A stretch of 20,887 nt of DNA from a virus: positions 1 to 20,887 of IMG/VR virus record IMGVR_UViG_3300026097_000612, one strand, 5' to 3'. Shown piece by piece: positions 13,016-20,378 of this stretch. Numbering within the stretch: position 1 is the first letter of the stretch; every line of letters starts with the position of its first letter. The notes beneath the pieces were generated by a model that did no database searches, was not told the origin of the DNA, and saw nothing but the letters and a program-made list of their open reading frames with translations. A program made the position numbers and the translations under genes.

Positions 13016-13432
13016 TCAGGCGGTATCAAGCATTGCTTGAAGTGCAATGACGGCTGTGTAACCACGGCCATCACCATCTCTTGTGACAGAAATCGTGTCA
13101 AAAATCAATTCGACCAGCGTATAGCCAGTCACTGTTACTGCGCTCTCCTGACGATGCAGAGCGTCTTTCACAGCCTCAACAATCCGCGTTGCCTCAACCC
13201 GGCCAGAGGCGCTGCGAGAATGAGCCTCCAAGCTAATATCAACCAGCGAACCCTGCGCGGTGTCAGTGTCAAATGCGCTGGGCTGGATCGTGTTGAAACG
13301 CAAGTAGGGATAGACAACATCCTGCGGAGGCTCATCATAAATGCGCGTCGAAACCAAATCGGTCACGCTACTTGCCGACTTTAATGCCGCCAGCAGACCC
13401 TTTTGTGTCGCCAATGCGTAACCGTCAGCCAT
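13016..13432 (-). CDS. Tail terminator / completion protein (DUF3168, GTA gp8-like)
   Basis: 138 residues. ALATQKGLLAALKSASSVTD, then TRIYDEPPQDVVYPYLRFNT, SLEAHSRSASGRVEATRIVE and AVKDALHR fit DUF3168, whose members (GTA gp8, related to the lambda gpU-type fold) cap the tail tube and join it to the neck. Its place directly before the major tail protein gene is the usual one. The start overlaps the end of the preceding gene by eight bases. No unusual features. Confidence 0.88.
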   Translation of the reverse strand: MADGYALATQKGLLAALKSASSVTDLVSTRIYDEPPQDVVYPYLRFNTIQPSAFDTDTAQGSLVDISLEAHSRSASGRVEATRIVEAVKDALHRQESAVTVTGYTLVELIFDTISVTRDGDGRGYTAVIALQAMLDTA

Positions 13433-13811
13433 TCATCGCATCCTTGATCGCTTTGTTAAGGTTGCGCTGAACAGTGCGCTTGTGCCGATCAGCAATCATC
13501 GCCTTCACTTCCCGACGGAACTGATAGCCATATTCCATATTGCCCCAGCCATAGTTGATCGCATTTGCAGCCAACCCATCCTCAAACTCGCCTTCATAAA
13601 AGTTGATGAAGCCAAATATTTCGCCGTCACGCACCTCAACATTACCGTTGATGCCGTCCTTCAGATCACCTTCCAGCACTGGCACAATAGAGCGCGCTTT
13701 GCGAACGCCAGAATTGACTGTGCGCCGAATAGACTTTTCCAACGCCTCATGCGCTTCTTTCGGCAGGTCTTTCATTTGCCGCATCAACTTTTTATGGCCT
13801 GTAACCTTCAC
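13425..13811 (-). CDS. HK97 gp10-like neck/tail completion protein
   Basis: 128 residues. KLMRQMKDLPKEAHEALEKS, then RTVNSGVRKARSIVPVLEGD and LKDGINGNVEVRDG, and a basic end (RHKRTVQRNLNKAIKDAMNG) fit the HK97 gp10 family, which lies between head-tail joining and tail terminator genes and helps connect head and tail. The start codon is GTG at 13811, whose GTGA overlaps the preceding stop; AAGGG is about ten bases upstream. The sequence FINFYEGEFEDGLAANAINY GWGN in the middle is the region of the family that usually binds the tail terminator, by analogy only. Confidence 0.82.
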   Translation of the reverse strand: MKVTGHKKLMRQMKDLPKEAHEALEKSIRRTVNSGVRKARSIVPVLEGDLKDGINGNVEVRDGEIFGFINFYEGEFEDGLAANAINYGWGNMEYGYQFRREVKAMIADRHKRTVQRNLNKAIKDAMNG

Positions 13812-14146
13812 GATGCGACGCCCTTTTCCAAGACGAACTCCATCAGAGTGTCCTTAGCGTCAACCTGCATCACATCCTTGATTGCCCAAGTGATGCCCCG
13901 TGCAATAACACGGTCAGCAGCCGTCACAGCCGATGTAACGCTATCTGAACGCACACGCAGCGTTGCAAGCGCCTTGTCCTGCAAAGCGCCGCCCGTAATG
14001 CGCTCACGGCCTTTCTGCTCGCGCAAATCAGCCGATCTGGTAGCCAAGTCGGACCAGCCACTATACACGTTACCATAATCGTCAGCAGCGCCCTCAGAGA
14101 GGCGCTGGAAGACAACACGGTCACGCATTAGGCCAGCCTTAACCAT
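13808..14146 (-). CDS. Head-tail joining protein (head closure)
   Basis: 112 residues. KAGLMRDRVVFQRLSEGAAD and DYGNVYSGWSDLATRSADLR are the standard start of the Phage_H_T_join family (HK97/SPP1 gp16-like stopper), and GITWAIKDVMQVDAKDTLME fits its second beta part. Such proteins close the portal channel after packaging. ATG 14146 is chosen over the in-frame ATG at 14128 because the family consensus begins a few residues before the RDRV motif. Its start overlaps the connector's end by eight bases. Confidence 0.87.
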   Translation of the reverse strand: MVKAGLMRDRVVFQRLSEGAADDYGNVYSGWSDLATRSADLREQKGRERITGGALQDKALATLRVRSDSVTSAVTAADRVIARGITWAIKDVMQVDAKDTLMEFVLEKGVAS

Positions 14147-14744
14147 ACCAGCAGTTCCGGTGCATGTTCAGCAGGTTCTCATATCCAAATGGTACATTGG
14201 ATAGTTCGTCCATGCCGGTCTGCTCGCGGTTGTCATACCAGTGGCCGATCAGCATCATCATCGCGTGCCGGATCGTATCAGGTACATCAGAAGATGCGTC
14301 CCCGTACCCAATTTCATACTCAATTTTAATTGCATCTTGACGGTCCTGCGCGACAGGCCAAGAAAAGCCCTCTTTTGGCCCAACCTTGCTCGCAAACTCA
14401 GTTCCGAAAACTTCATAATTGTTGATGTCATCGGTCTGCAAAACGCCGTCTTGATCGTAATACTTAACCGCGGTCACCGCCTGAACAGGTCCAAGGGTCA
14501 AAGGCACGCTCTGAGCGGGATTGGATGACAGCCACTGCGCCCATTTTTGAGTTATCATCGCCTGCCCCAAAGCGCCGCGCACATCAGTGTAAGCAACAGC
14601 GACATTGATTAGGCGAGAAATGATAACGTCATCATCACCATGCTCAACCCGCAACTGCTCCTTGACTTCCGCAAGTGAAATGGGAAGCCGTGCAGGCGGG
14701 TCCACGATCTCTAGCGCGTGGTGACAGGCGAGTGGCTTGACCAT
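14139..14744 (-). CDS. Head-tail connector protein (phiE125 gp8 / HK97 gp6-like)
   Basis: 201 residues. PARLPISLAEVKEQLRVEHG, then DDDVIISRLINVAVAYTDVR, GALGQAMITQKWAQW and a later VPDTIRHAMMMLIGHWYDNR, EQTGM fit the TIGR02215-type connector family (with a gp6-like DNA-packaging/adaptor N-terminal part). It forms the ring under the portal. It corresponds in order to GTA gp6. It starts three bases after the stop of the small head-region gene, with no strong ribosome site, so coupling is likely. Confidence 0.87.
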   Translation of the reverse strand: MVKPLACHHALEIVDPPARLPISLAEVKEQLRVEHGDDDVIISRLINVAVAYTDVRGALGQAMITQKWAQWLSSNPAQSVPLTLGPVQAVTAVKYYDQDGVLQTDDINNYEVFGTEFASKVGPKEGFSWPVAQDRQDAIKIEYEIGYGDASSDVPDTIRHAMMMLIGHWYDNREQTGMDELSNVPFGYENLLNMHRNCWYG

Positions 14745-14747
14745 GAT

Positions 14748-14939
14748 TTAGTCTTCCTTGACAGCAGTCTCAACTTTGCGCTTCTTGACCGCGCGCTCAA
14801 CCTTTGGAGCGACAACAGGCTCCGCAATGTTCGCCTCAATATAACGCTTGGCCTCTGCGTCATTGCAGTCAATGATGTCGCCTTCATTGTGCGAGAAATC
14901 AATTCCAGCCATCGAAGTTAGCAGTTTCACTTTAGGCAT
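14748..14939 (-). CDS. Small head-region protein
   Basis: 63 residues: MPKVKLLTSMAGIDFSHNEG, then DIIDCNDAEAKRYIEANIAE and a highly charged tail rich in Lys and Glu (VERAVKKRKVETAVKED). Short proteins beginning with KVKLL...MAG.DFS..EGD and ending in a charged tail are frequent directly after the capsid gene of HK97-type phages, but I know of no proven function. ATG 14939 is chosen because AAAGGAGG lies five bases upstream; the frame is open further upstream, but that would run into the capsid gene. A strong hairpin separates it from the capsid gene. A small head decoration or packaging accessory role is a guess. Confidence 0.8.
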   Translation of the reverse strand: MPKVKLLTSMAGIDFSHNEGDIIDCNDAEAKRYIEANIAEPVVAPKVERAVKKRKVETAVKED

Positions 14940-14963
14940 TTGGGCCTCCTTTCGGCTTAGTAA

Positions 14964-14985
14964 GTGGGCCAGTTTCCCGGCCCAC
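14964..14985 (-). other. Strong hairpin after the major capsid gene
   Basis: On the minus strand GTGGGCC (14985-14979) and GGCCCAC (14970-14964) form a perfect 7-bp GC-rich stem with an 8-base loop, extendable inward by a G-T pair. It starts about 12 bases after the capsid stop. The following TTACTAAG is not a true T-run, so it may protect the capsid mRNA 3' end or partly attenuate rather than terminate. Confidence 0.5.
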
Positions 14986-14997
14986 CCATAAACCGAC

Positions 14998-16245
14998 TTA
15001 CGATGCGGCTGTGATAAGGTGCTTAACAGCGGCTGTGTTGGACAGAACACCGTCGAAGCGGATGTAGCCCAAGATGCCGAAGTCAGGCGCAAAGCGCTCA
15101 CGAGCAACGTAGATGCTTGGCGCGCCTACCTTGCGAACGTAGAACTTGGACATATCACCAAACAGCATGACCTTTTTGGCCGCTGCGAGGCTGTCCATCG
15201 CTTGGTTTACAACAACGTTGTAGCCCAACAAGTTCTGTGGAACGCCAGCTTGATAGTTGCCCATCTGCCACAGGTAGTTGCCGTTGCCGTCTTTCAGCTT
15301 GCGAACCGCAGCAAGTGTGCTGTCGTTCATCATGATAGCTGTTGCAGGCGAGTTGCGGTAAGCTGGGTCAACAGAGTGGATCAGGTCAATGATCTCATCT
15401 GCGGTGACAGCAGCCGTCGCAGCAGCTTCTTTACCTTCAGCAGAGTTGGTGACGATGCCTTCAACATCAGAAGAACCGGAACCAGTTGTCAGCTTGTCGT
15501 TAGCGATGCGGCCAAGGCGCTCACCAATCAACTCACCCAACAGGCTTTCCATGTTCAGGATGCTGTCTGCATTCAGTTCCGCCGACCAGCGAATCCACTC
15601 AGAGTCGAACGAGAACGCACCGACGTTTTTCTGACCGAATGTAGCGTCTTTGCCGCCGTCATCTGTAGGCTGTGTGCCTTCAGTGTGCGCAACAGCAGTC
15701 ACGGCTGTGTCGTCAACAGTTGGAATGTTGAACGGACGGCCATCAGCAGAGTTGATAACTGTGAACAACTCGTTGCCGTACATTGGGCCAGTCGCGATCA
15801 TCGACTTTTCAATGAAAGTCGCCAACTCAGTTGGCACAGTGTAACCACCAGCCGCGTCAGTTGAGCCAACCTGTGCACGGTGCTCACGCAACACGTTGCG
15901 AACTTCTGCGTCAACAAAAGCATCACCACCAGCAGCGATCATCTCAGCGAAAGCAGCGCGGTAGTCCATTTTGAAACCTTCGTCCACAGCAGGTGCGGAA
16001 CGGTTTTCAAATGTTGGGCGACGGTCAAGGTCAACATCATCGCCAGCGCGAAGTGCCGCTTCAACCTTACCAAGACGCTCAGCTTTAGCCGCCAGCTTGT
16101 CGTGATCTGCCATCATCGCATCGAACTCACGCTCGATTTCTGCGGCACGGTCTTCTGGTGTGTTGTCTGTAACTTCAGACAATTTGGAACGGGCCTCTGT
16201 GGCAATATTTGCCATTTGCTCCCGCAGTGATTTAAGATCAGCCAT
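14998..16245 (-). CDS. Major capsid protein, HK97 family
   Basis: 415 residues. It forms the icosahedral shell. Residues 1-65 are a charged helical delta-domain-like scaffold (SLREQMANIATEARSKLSEV, DDHDKLAAKAERLGKVEAAL), normally removed by the prohead protease. The mature part begins near residue 90 and shows family motifs: TDAAGGYTVPTELATFIEKS, FGQKNVGAFSFDSEW, LGRIANDKLTTGSGSSDVEG, GNYLWQMGNYQAGVPQNLLG, and VMLFGDMSKFYVRKVG followed by ARERFAPDFGILGYIRFDGV. ATG 16245 follows AAGGAGG by five bases. An in-frame ATG at 16263 lies directly before that ribosome site and is unlikely. Hairpins stand on both sides of the gene. Confidence 0.95.
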   Translation of the reverse strand: MADLKSLREQMANIATEARSKLSEVTDNTPEDRAAEIEREFDAMMADHDKLAAKAERLGKVEAALRAGDDVDLDRRPTFENRSAPAVDEGFKMDYRAAFAEMIAAGGDAFVDAEVRNVLREHRAQVGSTDAAGGYTVPTELATFIEKSMIATGPMYGNELFTVINSADGRPFNIPTVDDTAVTAVAHTEGTQPTDDGGKDATFGQKNVGAFSFDSEWIRWSAELNADSILNMESLLGELIGERLGRIANDKLTTGSGSSDVEGIVTNSAEGKEAAATAAVTADEIIDLIHSVDPAYRNSPATAIMMNDSTLAAVRKLKDGNGNYLWQMGNYQAGVPQNLLGYNVVVNQAMDSLAAAKKVMLFGDMSKFYVRKVGAPSIYVARERFAPDFGILGYIRFDGVLSNTAAVKHLITAAS

Positions 16246-16298
16246 GCTGGCCTCCTTTTTCATTTGCCTTGCCCAAGGGCTGGGAAAGATTGGGCTAA

Positions 16299-16315
16299 AC
16301 AGCGGGAACCGCCGT
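16299..16315 (-). other. Hairpin between protease and capsid genes
   Basis: On the minus strand ACGGCGG (16315-16309) pairs with CCGCTGT (16305-16299, one G-T pair) around the loop TTC. It begins seven bases after the protease stop and is followed by TTTAGCCC, a very short T-run. GCCCAA and TTGGGC further on could form a second stem. Possible role: weak terminator, processing site or 5' stabiliser of capsid mRNA. Confidence 0.4.
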
Positions 16316-16321
16316 TATCTC

Positions 16322-17263
16322 TTACAGCTTAGCCTTCATGCGAAGGCGTCGTGCCGCTTGTGACTTCTGCTTTTCCGCACGATGCTGCTGCAACGCACGC
16401 AAACCGATTTCTGTGCCATCATAAGCTGGGGTCGTTACGATTGACACATCATAAAGCTGTAGGTCTTGAATGCTGCGGCGAGGCATATCACCACTGTCAT
16501 CCCACTCTTGACGTGTCGGGACAAATGCAAACGACATCTTGTCAAGATCGCCACGCTTCATCTTAGGTACGATACTGCGAACGTCTGGATCGCTTGCATC
16601 TAGGTAAGTGTCCACAAACAAGCCGCGATCATCTTCACGCAGGCTCAAAGTACCTGAACGAGTGCGCGCCAATGGCAATCCATCGTGGTTAATCAAGAAG
16701 ACAACATCATCGTTGCGCTCAAGCGCACTCTTAAATGCGCCACGCTCAATGACCTCACGGAACATGCCGCCGATGTTTGTCTCTTCACCAAATACAGCAG
16801 CATACCCAGTAACACGGATGCCGCCGTCATCTTCGGCACGAACCTCAATGCGCTTGGTCGGACGGAACTCGCGCTCTTGCTCTTCTGCAATCTCAGGCTC
16901 TTCGTATTCTTCAGACTTACCGAAAACAACAATCACTTCGTCTTCAGTCTCTTCAATGCGCTTGATGTGGCGCTTCTTCTTGCCATCCTCATCGTAAGCG
17001 CGCGCCGAAACCTTAGTGAGAGTGCTGAACTTGTGTCCAACGCGGGTGCCAGAAGGCCCCCAGCCATCCTCAACTTCACGATAAACCATAATTAACGCAG
17101 CAGGGTCATCCTCAGTGCCAGTGATGGTGAAGTCTGTGTCAGGCACGTCAATTTCGCCGTCACGCACAATGCGCTCAACTTGGCCGTAGACTTCGCCACC
17201 CGAACTGTCCCAAGTGACGTAATCATCAACGCTCAATTCATCAGGTTCTGCGCGATGCTGCAT
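16322..17263 (-). CDS. Possible nested short form of the prohead protease
   Basis: Inside the protease gene, GGAGG (17273-17269) lies five bases before the in-frame ATG 17263, a better ribosome site than that of the full-length start. Translation from here would give 313 residues, MQHRAEPDELSVDDYVTWDS onward, that is the Tudor-like domain plus protease without the first domain. The start falls exactly in the low-complexity linker between domains. Nested in-frame head genes are known from lambda C/Nu3. Whether this form is made is not known. Confidence 0.4.
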   Translation of the reverse strand: MQHRAEPDELSVDDYVTWDSSGGEVYGQVERIVRDGEIDVPDTDFTITGTEDDPAALIMVYREVEDGWGPSGTRVGHKFSTLTKVSARAYDEDGKKKRHIKRIEETEDEVIVVFGKSEEYEEPEIAEEQEREFRPTKRIEVRAEDDGGIRVTGYAAVFGEETNIGGMFREVIERGAFKSALERNDDVVFLINHDGLPLARTRSGTLSLREDDRGLFVDTYLDASDPDVRSIVPKMKRGDLDKMSFAFVPTRQEWDDSGDMPRRSIQDLQLYDVSIVTTPAYDGTEIGLRALQQHRAEKQKSQAARRLRMKAKL

Positions 17264-17614
17264 TGTAGCCTCCATTTGTTGCGACAATACCACAGAACTG
17301 CGCTCATCGTCCACTTGTTCTAATTGAGCGTTAGCCCAAGACCTGCCAGCGTCACCGCCCCAGAGCGCCCACGCGATGCGACCGTTGCTTGGATAGCCAT
17401 CCTCGCCGGGACGGAAGCCTTCAGCCTCCTTGTCCACCTCATGCCGCGAAAAATAACTAGCCATGCGCTGCACGGTTTCCATGCTAAGGTTTTCGCCGTT
17501 TGAAATGTCACGCGCACGAGCGATGCCAACCTCAGTTCCGCCGCGACCAAATTCACGACGCCAAGAAAGGCCGCGCTCAGCCTCTTCACGCATTGCCTTA
17601 TTCGGTGTCGGCAT
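16322..17614 (-). CDS. Prohead protease with two extra N-terminal domains
   Basis: 430 residues. The C-terminal part (about 255-405) is an HK97-type prohead serine protease: VTGYAAVFGEETNIGGMFRE, VIERGAFKSAL, LINHDG with the likely catalytic His310, and DLDKMSFAFVP with likely nucleophile Ser361. It would trim the capsid delta domain. Residues about 1-100 (REEAERGLSWRREFGRGGTE, VGIARARDISNG, YPSNGRIAWALWGGDAGRSW) form a basic domain of unknown function that I recall from other phage proteins. Residues about 125-202 (VDDYVTWDSSGGEVYGQVER, TGTEDDPAALIMVYRE, GHKFSTLTKV) resemble a Tudor-like DUF2945-type domain. ATG 17614 is favoured by the domain boundary, though only GGGGG lies upstream; a GTG at 17653 is possible. 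It overlaps the portal gene by 17 bases. A strong internal start exists at 17263. Confidence 0.88.
   Translation of the reverse strand: MPTPNKAMREEAERGLSWRREFGRGGTEVGIARARDISNGENLSMETVQRMASYFSRHEVDKEAEGFRPGEDGYPSNGRIAWALWGGDAGRSWANAQLEQVDDERSSVVLSQQMEATMQHRAEPDELSVDDYVTWDSSGGEVYGQVERIVRDGEIDVPDTDFTITGTEDDPAALIMVYREVEDGWGPSGTRVGHKFSTLTKVSARAYDEDGKKKRHIKRIEETEDEVIVVFGKSEEYEEPEIAEEQEREFRPTKRIEVRAEDDGGIRVTGYAAVFGEETNIGGMFREVIERGAFKSALERNDDVVFLINHDGLPLARTRSGTLSLREDDRGLFVDTYLDASDPDVRSIVPKMKRGDLDKMSFAFVPTRQEWDDSGDMPRRSIQDLQLYDVSIVTTPAYDGTEIGLRALQQHRAEKQKSQAARRLRMKAKL
17269..17273 (-). promoter_or_regulatory. Strong internal ribosome binding site
   Basis: GGAGG followed by CTACA and ATG on the minus strand, in frame within the protease fusion gene and at its first domain boundary. 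It would decide the start of the short protease form. Confidence 0.45.
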
Positions 17615-18824
17615 TAAAACCCCCAACCTGCGCAGAGATTGGAACAGTTGCACCCTGCACCATCAAGCTGTCGCCACCATCAACAGGCGGCATATTCTCA
17701 ATCGTGCGCACCTCATTCGGCGTGCGGATCGCGTTTTGGATTGTTGTCGCGTGCGCATCCATGCGGGTCTTGAAGTCGCCACGCAGAAGGCCGTCAACAT
17801 TGAACTCGACGTATTGCTTGGACCCGCGCGGGAACAGCTTCAGGTTCATTTCTTGCTCAACCTGCTCAATCCAGCGCTTCAGCGTGTGCTTAACAAACTG
17901 CAAATCCTGCTGCTCAGTGTTGCTGAACGTCCCGTGCGTAAGGTCTTGCAAGAATACAGGCGGCAGGCTGTATATACGAGCGATCTGCTCAATGCTAAAG
18001 CGCTGCAACTCAATAAGCTGCATTTGCTCTGGGTTGAAGCCGATCTGCTTCATTTCGTGACCCATTGGCAGCGCCATCACAGGCCGACCTTCACGCGCCA
18101 GCTTGGCAGTGGTCTTGGCAACGTCATCTGACGCCCTGCTGGCCGCTGCGCCGCTCTGGAACGGGCCTTGCAGAACGACGGGCGGGATACCACCGCTCTG
18201 GAACGCCTTAGCCCCGTAGCGGCTGGCTGCGATAGCCATGCCAATCGCATCTCGGTTCGTAGAGATTGGGCCTCGCACGTCCAAGCCGTTTGATTTCAGC
18301 ATAAATGGCACGTCAAGAACTTCAGCCGCAGAATAGGTTTGCCCCTTGTGAAGGTAAACCCGAACCTGACGACGGCCCTCTGTGCGATGCTCAACTCGCG
18401 TGTATTTTGGGTCAAGCGGCCAAAGGTTCTTCACAGCGCCATTGCCAGAGCGCTCGATGTAAGTAACGCAACGTCCGCCAGTGAATACCTGATCGAACAT
18501 ATACTTGCGCCACTCAAACGACGACATGCTGTCGTTCGCCACATCGTGCAGTATGCCTTCAAGCGGACCTGTCGCCCGCTGACGACCCTTTGTCGTCTTG
18601 CGGTAAACGTGCAAAGGCAGACCTGCCAACGTGCCACTCAGAAAGTTGACCGCAGCCCAAACCGCAGGAACGCCTAGCGCCGTGTCAGTGTTGACCGTCA
18701 CGCCTGCGGAAGCCGTCATTTCACCCCAGCCCATGACTTGCAGAAAGTCTTCTGCCGACACAGGAGCGTTTGGGTTTTCAAGATTGCGACTTTCCGTTTT
18801 GCGGAAGCGGTCAAATAATGCCAT
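17598..18824 (-). CDS. Portal protein, HK97 family
   Basis: 408 residues. It forms the dodecameric ring at one head vertex, docking the terminase and the neck. SAGVTVNTDTALGVPAVWAA, VNFLSGTLAGLPLHVYR, SSFEWRKYMFDQVFTGGRCV, and RFSIEQIARIYSLPPVFLQD, LTHGTFSNTEQQDLQFVKHT, LKRWIEQVEQEMNLKLF are the standard motifs of this family. ATG 18824 follows GAGGA by eight bases; a TTG at 18851 without a better site is rejected. It overlaps the protease gene at its end. A small stem (CGAG/CTCG) could partly mask the GAGGA. Confidence 0.94.
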   Translation of the reverse strand: MALFDRFRKTESRNLENPNAPVSAEDFLQVMGWGEMTASAGVTVNTDTALGVPAVWAAVNFLSGTLAGLPLHVYRKTTKGRQRATGPLEGILHDVANDSMSSFEWRKYMFDQVFTGGRCVTYIERSGNGAVKNLWPLDPKYTRVEHRTEGRRQVRVYLHKGQTYSAAEVLDVPFMLKSNGLDVRGPISTNRDAIGMAIAASRYGAKAFQSGGIPPVVLQGPFQSGAAASRASDDVAKTTAKLAREGRPVMALPMGHEMKQIGFNPEQMQLIELQRFSIEQIARIYSLPPVFLQDLTHGTFSNTEQQDLQFVKHTLKRWIEQVEQEMNLKLFPRGSKQYVEFNVDGLLRGDFKTRMDAHATTIQNAIRTPNEVRTIENMPPVDGGDSLMVQGATVPISAQVGGFNADTE

Positions 18825-18860
18825 CACGAGCGTCCTCGATGTTTGTTGCAAACTAGCACA

Positions 18861-20378
18861 TCAAGCACTTATCGTAAAGTCTGGGTCATCCCAAGGCGAT
18901 GAAGCGACCACATGCTCAACCATAGCCTCGCTGCCCAGCGCCATAGCCAACGCCACCAGTCCGTCAATCCTGCCGATAGACTTTGCCTTGTTCAGCTTCC
19001 TGTTCCCCGCTGGATCGCGCTCAGCAATCGCATTGGCCGCGCACATATTCATCACAGGATTGTCACCGTGCGCCAGCTTGTGATCCACCACCAGCCGCTC
19101 TAGCTTATCAACAGCCGGGGCCATGTCCTTGAAACCCTGACCGAACGGCTGCATCGGCAACTGCACGCCAATCGTGTCTAACTCACGGGTGAAATCGTTG
19201 ATACGCCATCGGTCATAGGCCAACAACTGCAAGTCAAAGTTCTCAGAAGCCTCTGCAACATGCTGAGCCACAACAGCAGGTACAATCACCGGTCCATCAA
19301 TCAAGGTGATGTAGCCCTGCTTGGCCCACACGTCATAGGGAACCTTGTCTTCTTTGGCGCGCTCCCTGATGCCGTCAGCAGGCATAAAGAACTGCGGAAC
19401 GACGTGATACTTGTCACCGTCGGGGAACACCATCACAAAAGCCGTCAAATCTCGGCTGGATGACAGGTCCAAGCCCGCAAAGCACGTTGCGCCGCTGTCA
19501 ATCTGCGGAGATGCCTTGTTCGCTTCCCACTCGCCACGGTTTAGGAATGGGCTAGTCGCCTCAATCCGCTGGTTCAGGAAAAGCCAGCGAAAGCTGTTTT
19601 CTTTTGCAGGCAATCGTGCCGCCTGCTTGGCGAAGTCCTGCAAATCTTTCAGGCCACGAAACTCGCCAAGAGCCGGGTTGGCCGCCTTCCACGCAGCCTT
19701 GTCCATAACCTCGCAGTCTTCTGGTGCCGTATATACATGGCTGACAATCCGCCTGTCTTTTGCATTGGCGGCATCGTCAAGCCAAATGCTAAACAAGTCG
19801 CCGTCAGTCGCAGCCTGCGTGCTGATCGCAATCAACAGCGGGTCGTCGTGCGCGCCCTGCGCCGTCTCAATCGCCTCAATGAAACTGTCAGTCGGGCCAC
19901 GAACCTGACCCACCTCATCCAAAATCGCCAAGACAGGCGACAATCCGTGAGCCGTGCCAGCCTCCGCACTGATCGCCCGATACTCAACATTCATCGGCAG
20001 GCCGACCAAAGACTTCTGCGAAGGCACGATCTTGATAAGCTGAGATAGACGCGGAGAAAGCCTGACCATTTTCTCTGCCAGCTTAAAAACTAGACTGGCC
20101 TGCTCGCGGCTGCGAGCGCCGCTGATGATCTGGCTGTTCTGCCTCGCCTCTGGTCCCACGATGTGCGCCAAAAGGATCGCGGCAATTAAAGCCGACTTTC
20201 CGTTCTTTCTGCCGACGCTGAGATATGCGCGACTGGTTCCCTTGGGGTTGTCGTAAACATCTAAGATGAACTTGCGCTGGAACGCCATCAGCTTGAGAGG
20301 CTGGCCGACCAGCTTGCCCTCTGGCACAGGGCAGAAAGCCTCAACAAACTTGCAGACCTGCTCTCCGCGTGTGGACAT
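18861..20378 (-). CDS. Terminase large subunit
   Basis: 505 residues. This is the ATPase and nuclease that packages DNA. It is a Terminase_1 (HK97/YmfN-like) protein: Walker A variant SVGRKNGKS at 54-62, Walker B VLAILDE at 149-155 with the catalytic Glu155, coupling motif ISTQ at 185-188, and the RNase H-like nuclease beginning CFAGLDLSSSRDLTAF at 299-314 with Asp304 and Asp310. A late acidic residue lies in SIGRIDGLVALAMAL. Length is usual for the family and all key residues are present. Its ATG overlaps the small subunit stop (TGATG), suggesting coupled synthesis. Confidence 0.95.
   Translation of the reverse strand: MSTRGEQVCKFVEAFCPVPEGKLVGQPLKLMAFQRKFILDVYDNPKGTSRAYLSVGRKNGKSALIAAILLAHIVGPEARQNSQIISGARSREQASLVFKLAEKMVRLSPRLSQLIKIVPSQKSLVGLPMNVEYRAISAEAGTAHGLSPVLAILDEVGQVRGPTDSFIEAIETAQGAHDDPLLIAISTQAATDGDLFSIWLDDAANAKDRRIVSHVYTAPEDCEVMDKAAWKAANPALGEFRGLKDLQDFAKQAARLPAKENSFRWLFLNQRIEATSPFLNRGEWEANKASPQIDSGATCFAGLDLSSSRDLTAFVMVFPDGDKYHVVPQFFMPADGIRERAKEDKVPYDVWAKQGYITLIDGPVIVPAVVAQHVAEASENFDLQLLAYDRWRINDFTRELDTIGVQLPMQPFGQGFKDMAPAVDKLERLVVDHKLAHGDNPVMNMCAANAIAERDPAGNRKLNKAKSIGRIDGLVALAMALGSEAMVEHVVASSPWDDPDFTISA

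Noticed and set aside
14940-15107. Upstream extension of the small head-region gene to 119 residues
   Set aside because: The extension would overlap the capsid gene by about 110 bases, while AAAGGAGG stands five bases before ATG 14939.
15019-15864. Long plus-strand open frame opposite the capsid gene
   Set aside because: It lies wholly antisense to a clear HK97 capsid gene, has no family resemblance and looks like a codon-bias shadow. The same applies to all other plus-strand frames in the window.
16246-16263. Capsid start six codons earlier (MKKEAS)
   Set aside because: That ATG directly adjoins the AAGGAGG that serves ATG 16245; the early codons are the ribosome site itself.
18841-18853. 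Small stem (GTTTG/CAAAC) before the portal gene as a terminator
   Set aside because: Only 5 bp with a 3-base loop and no T-run; too weak to call.
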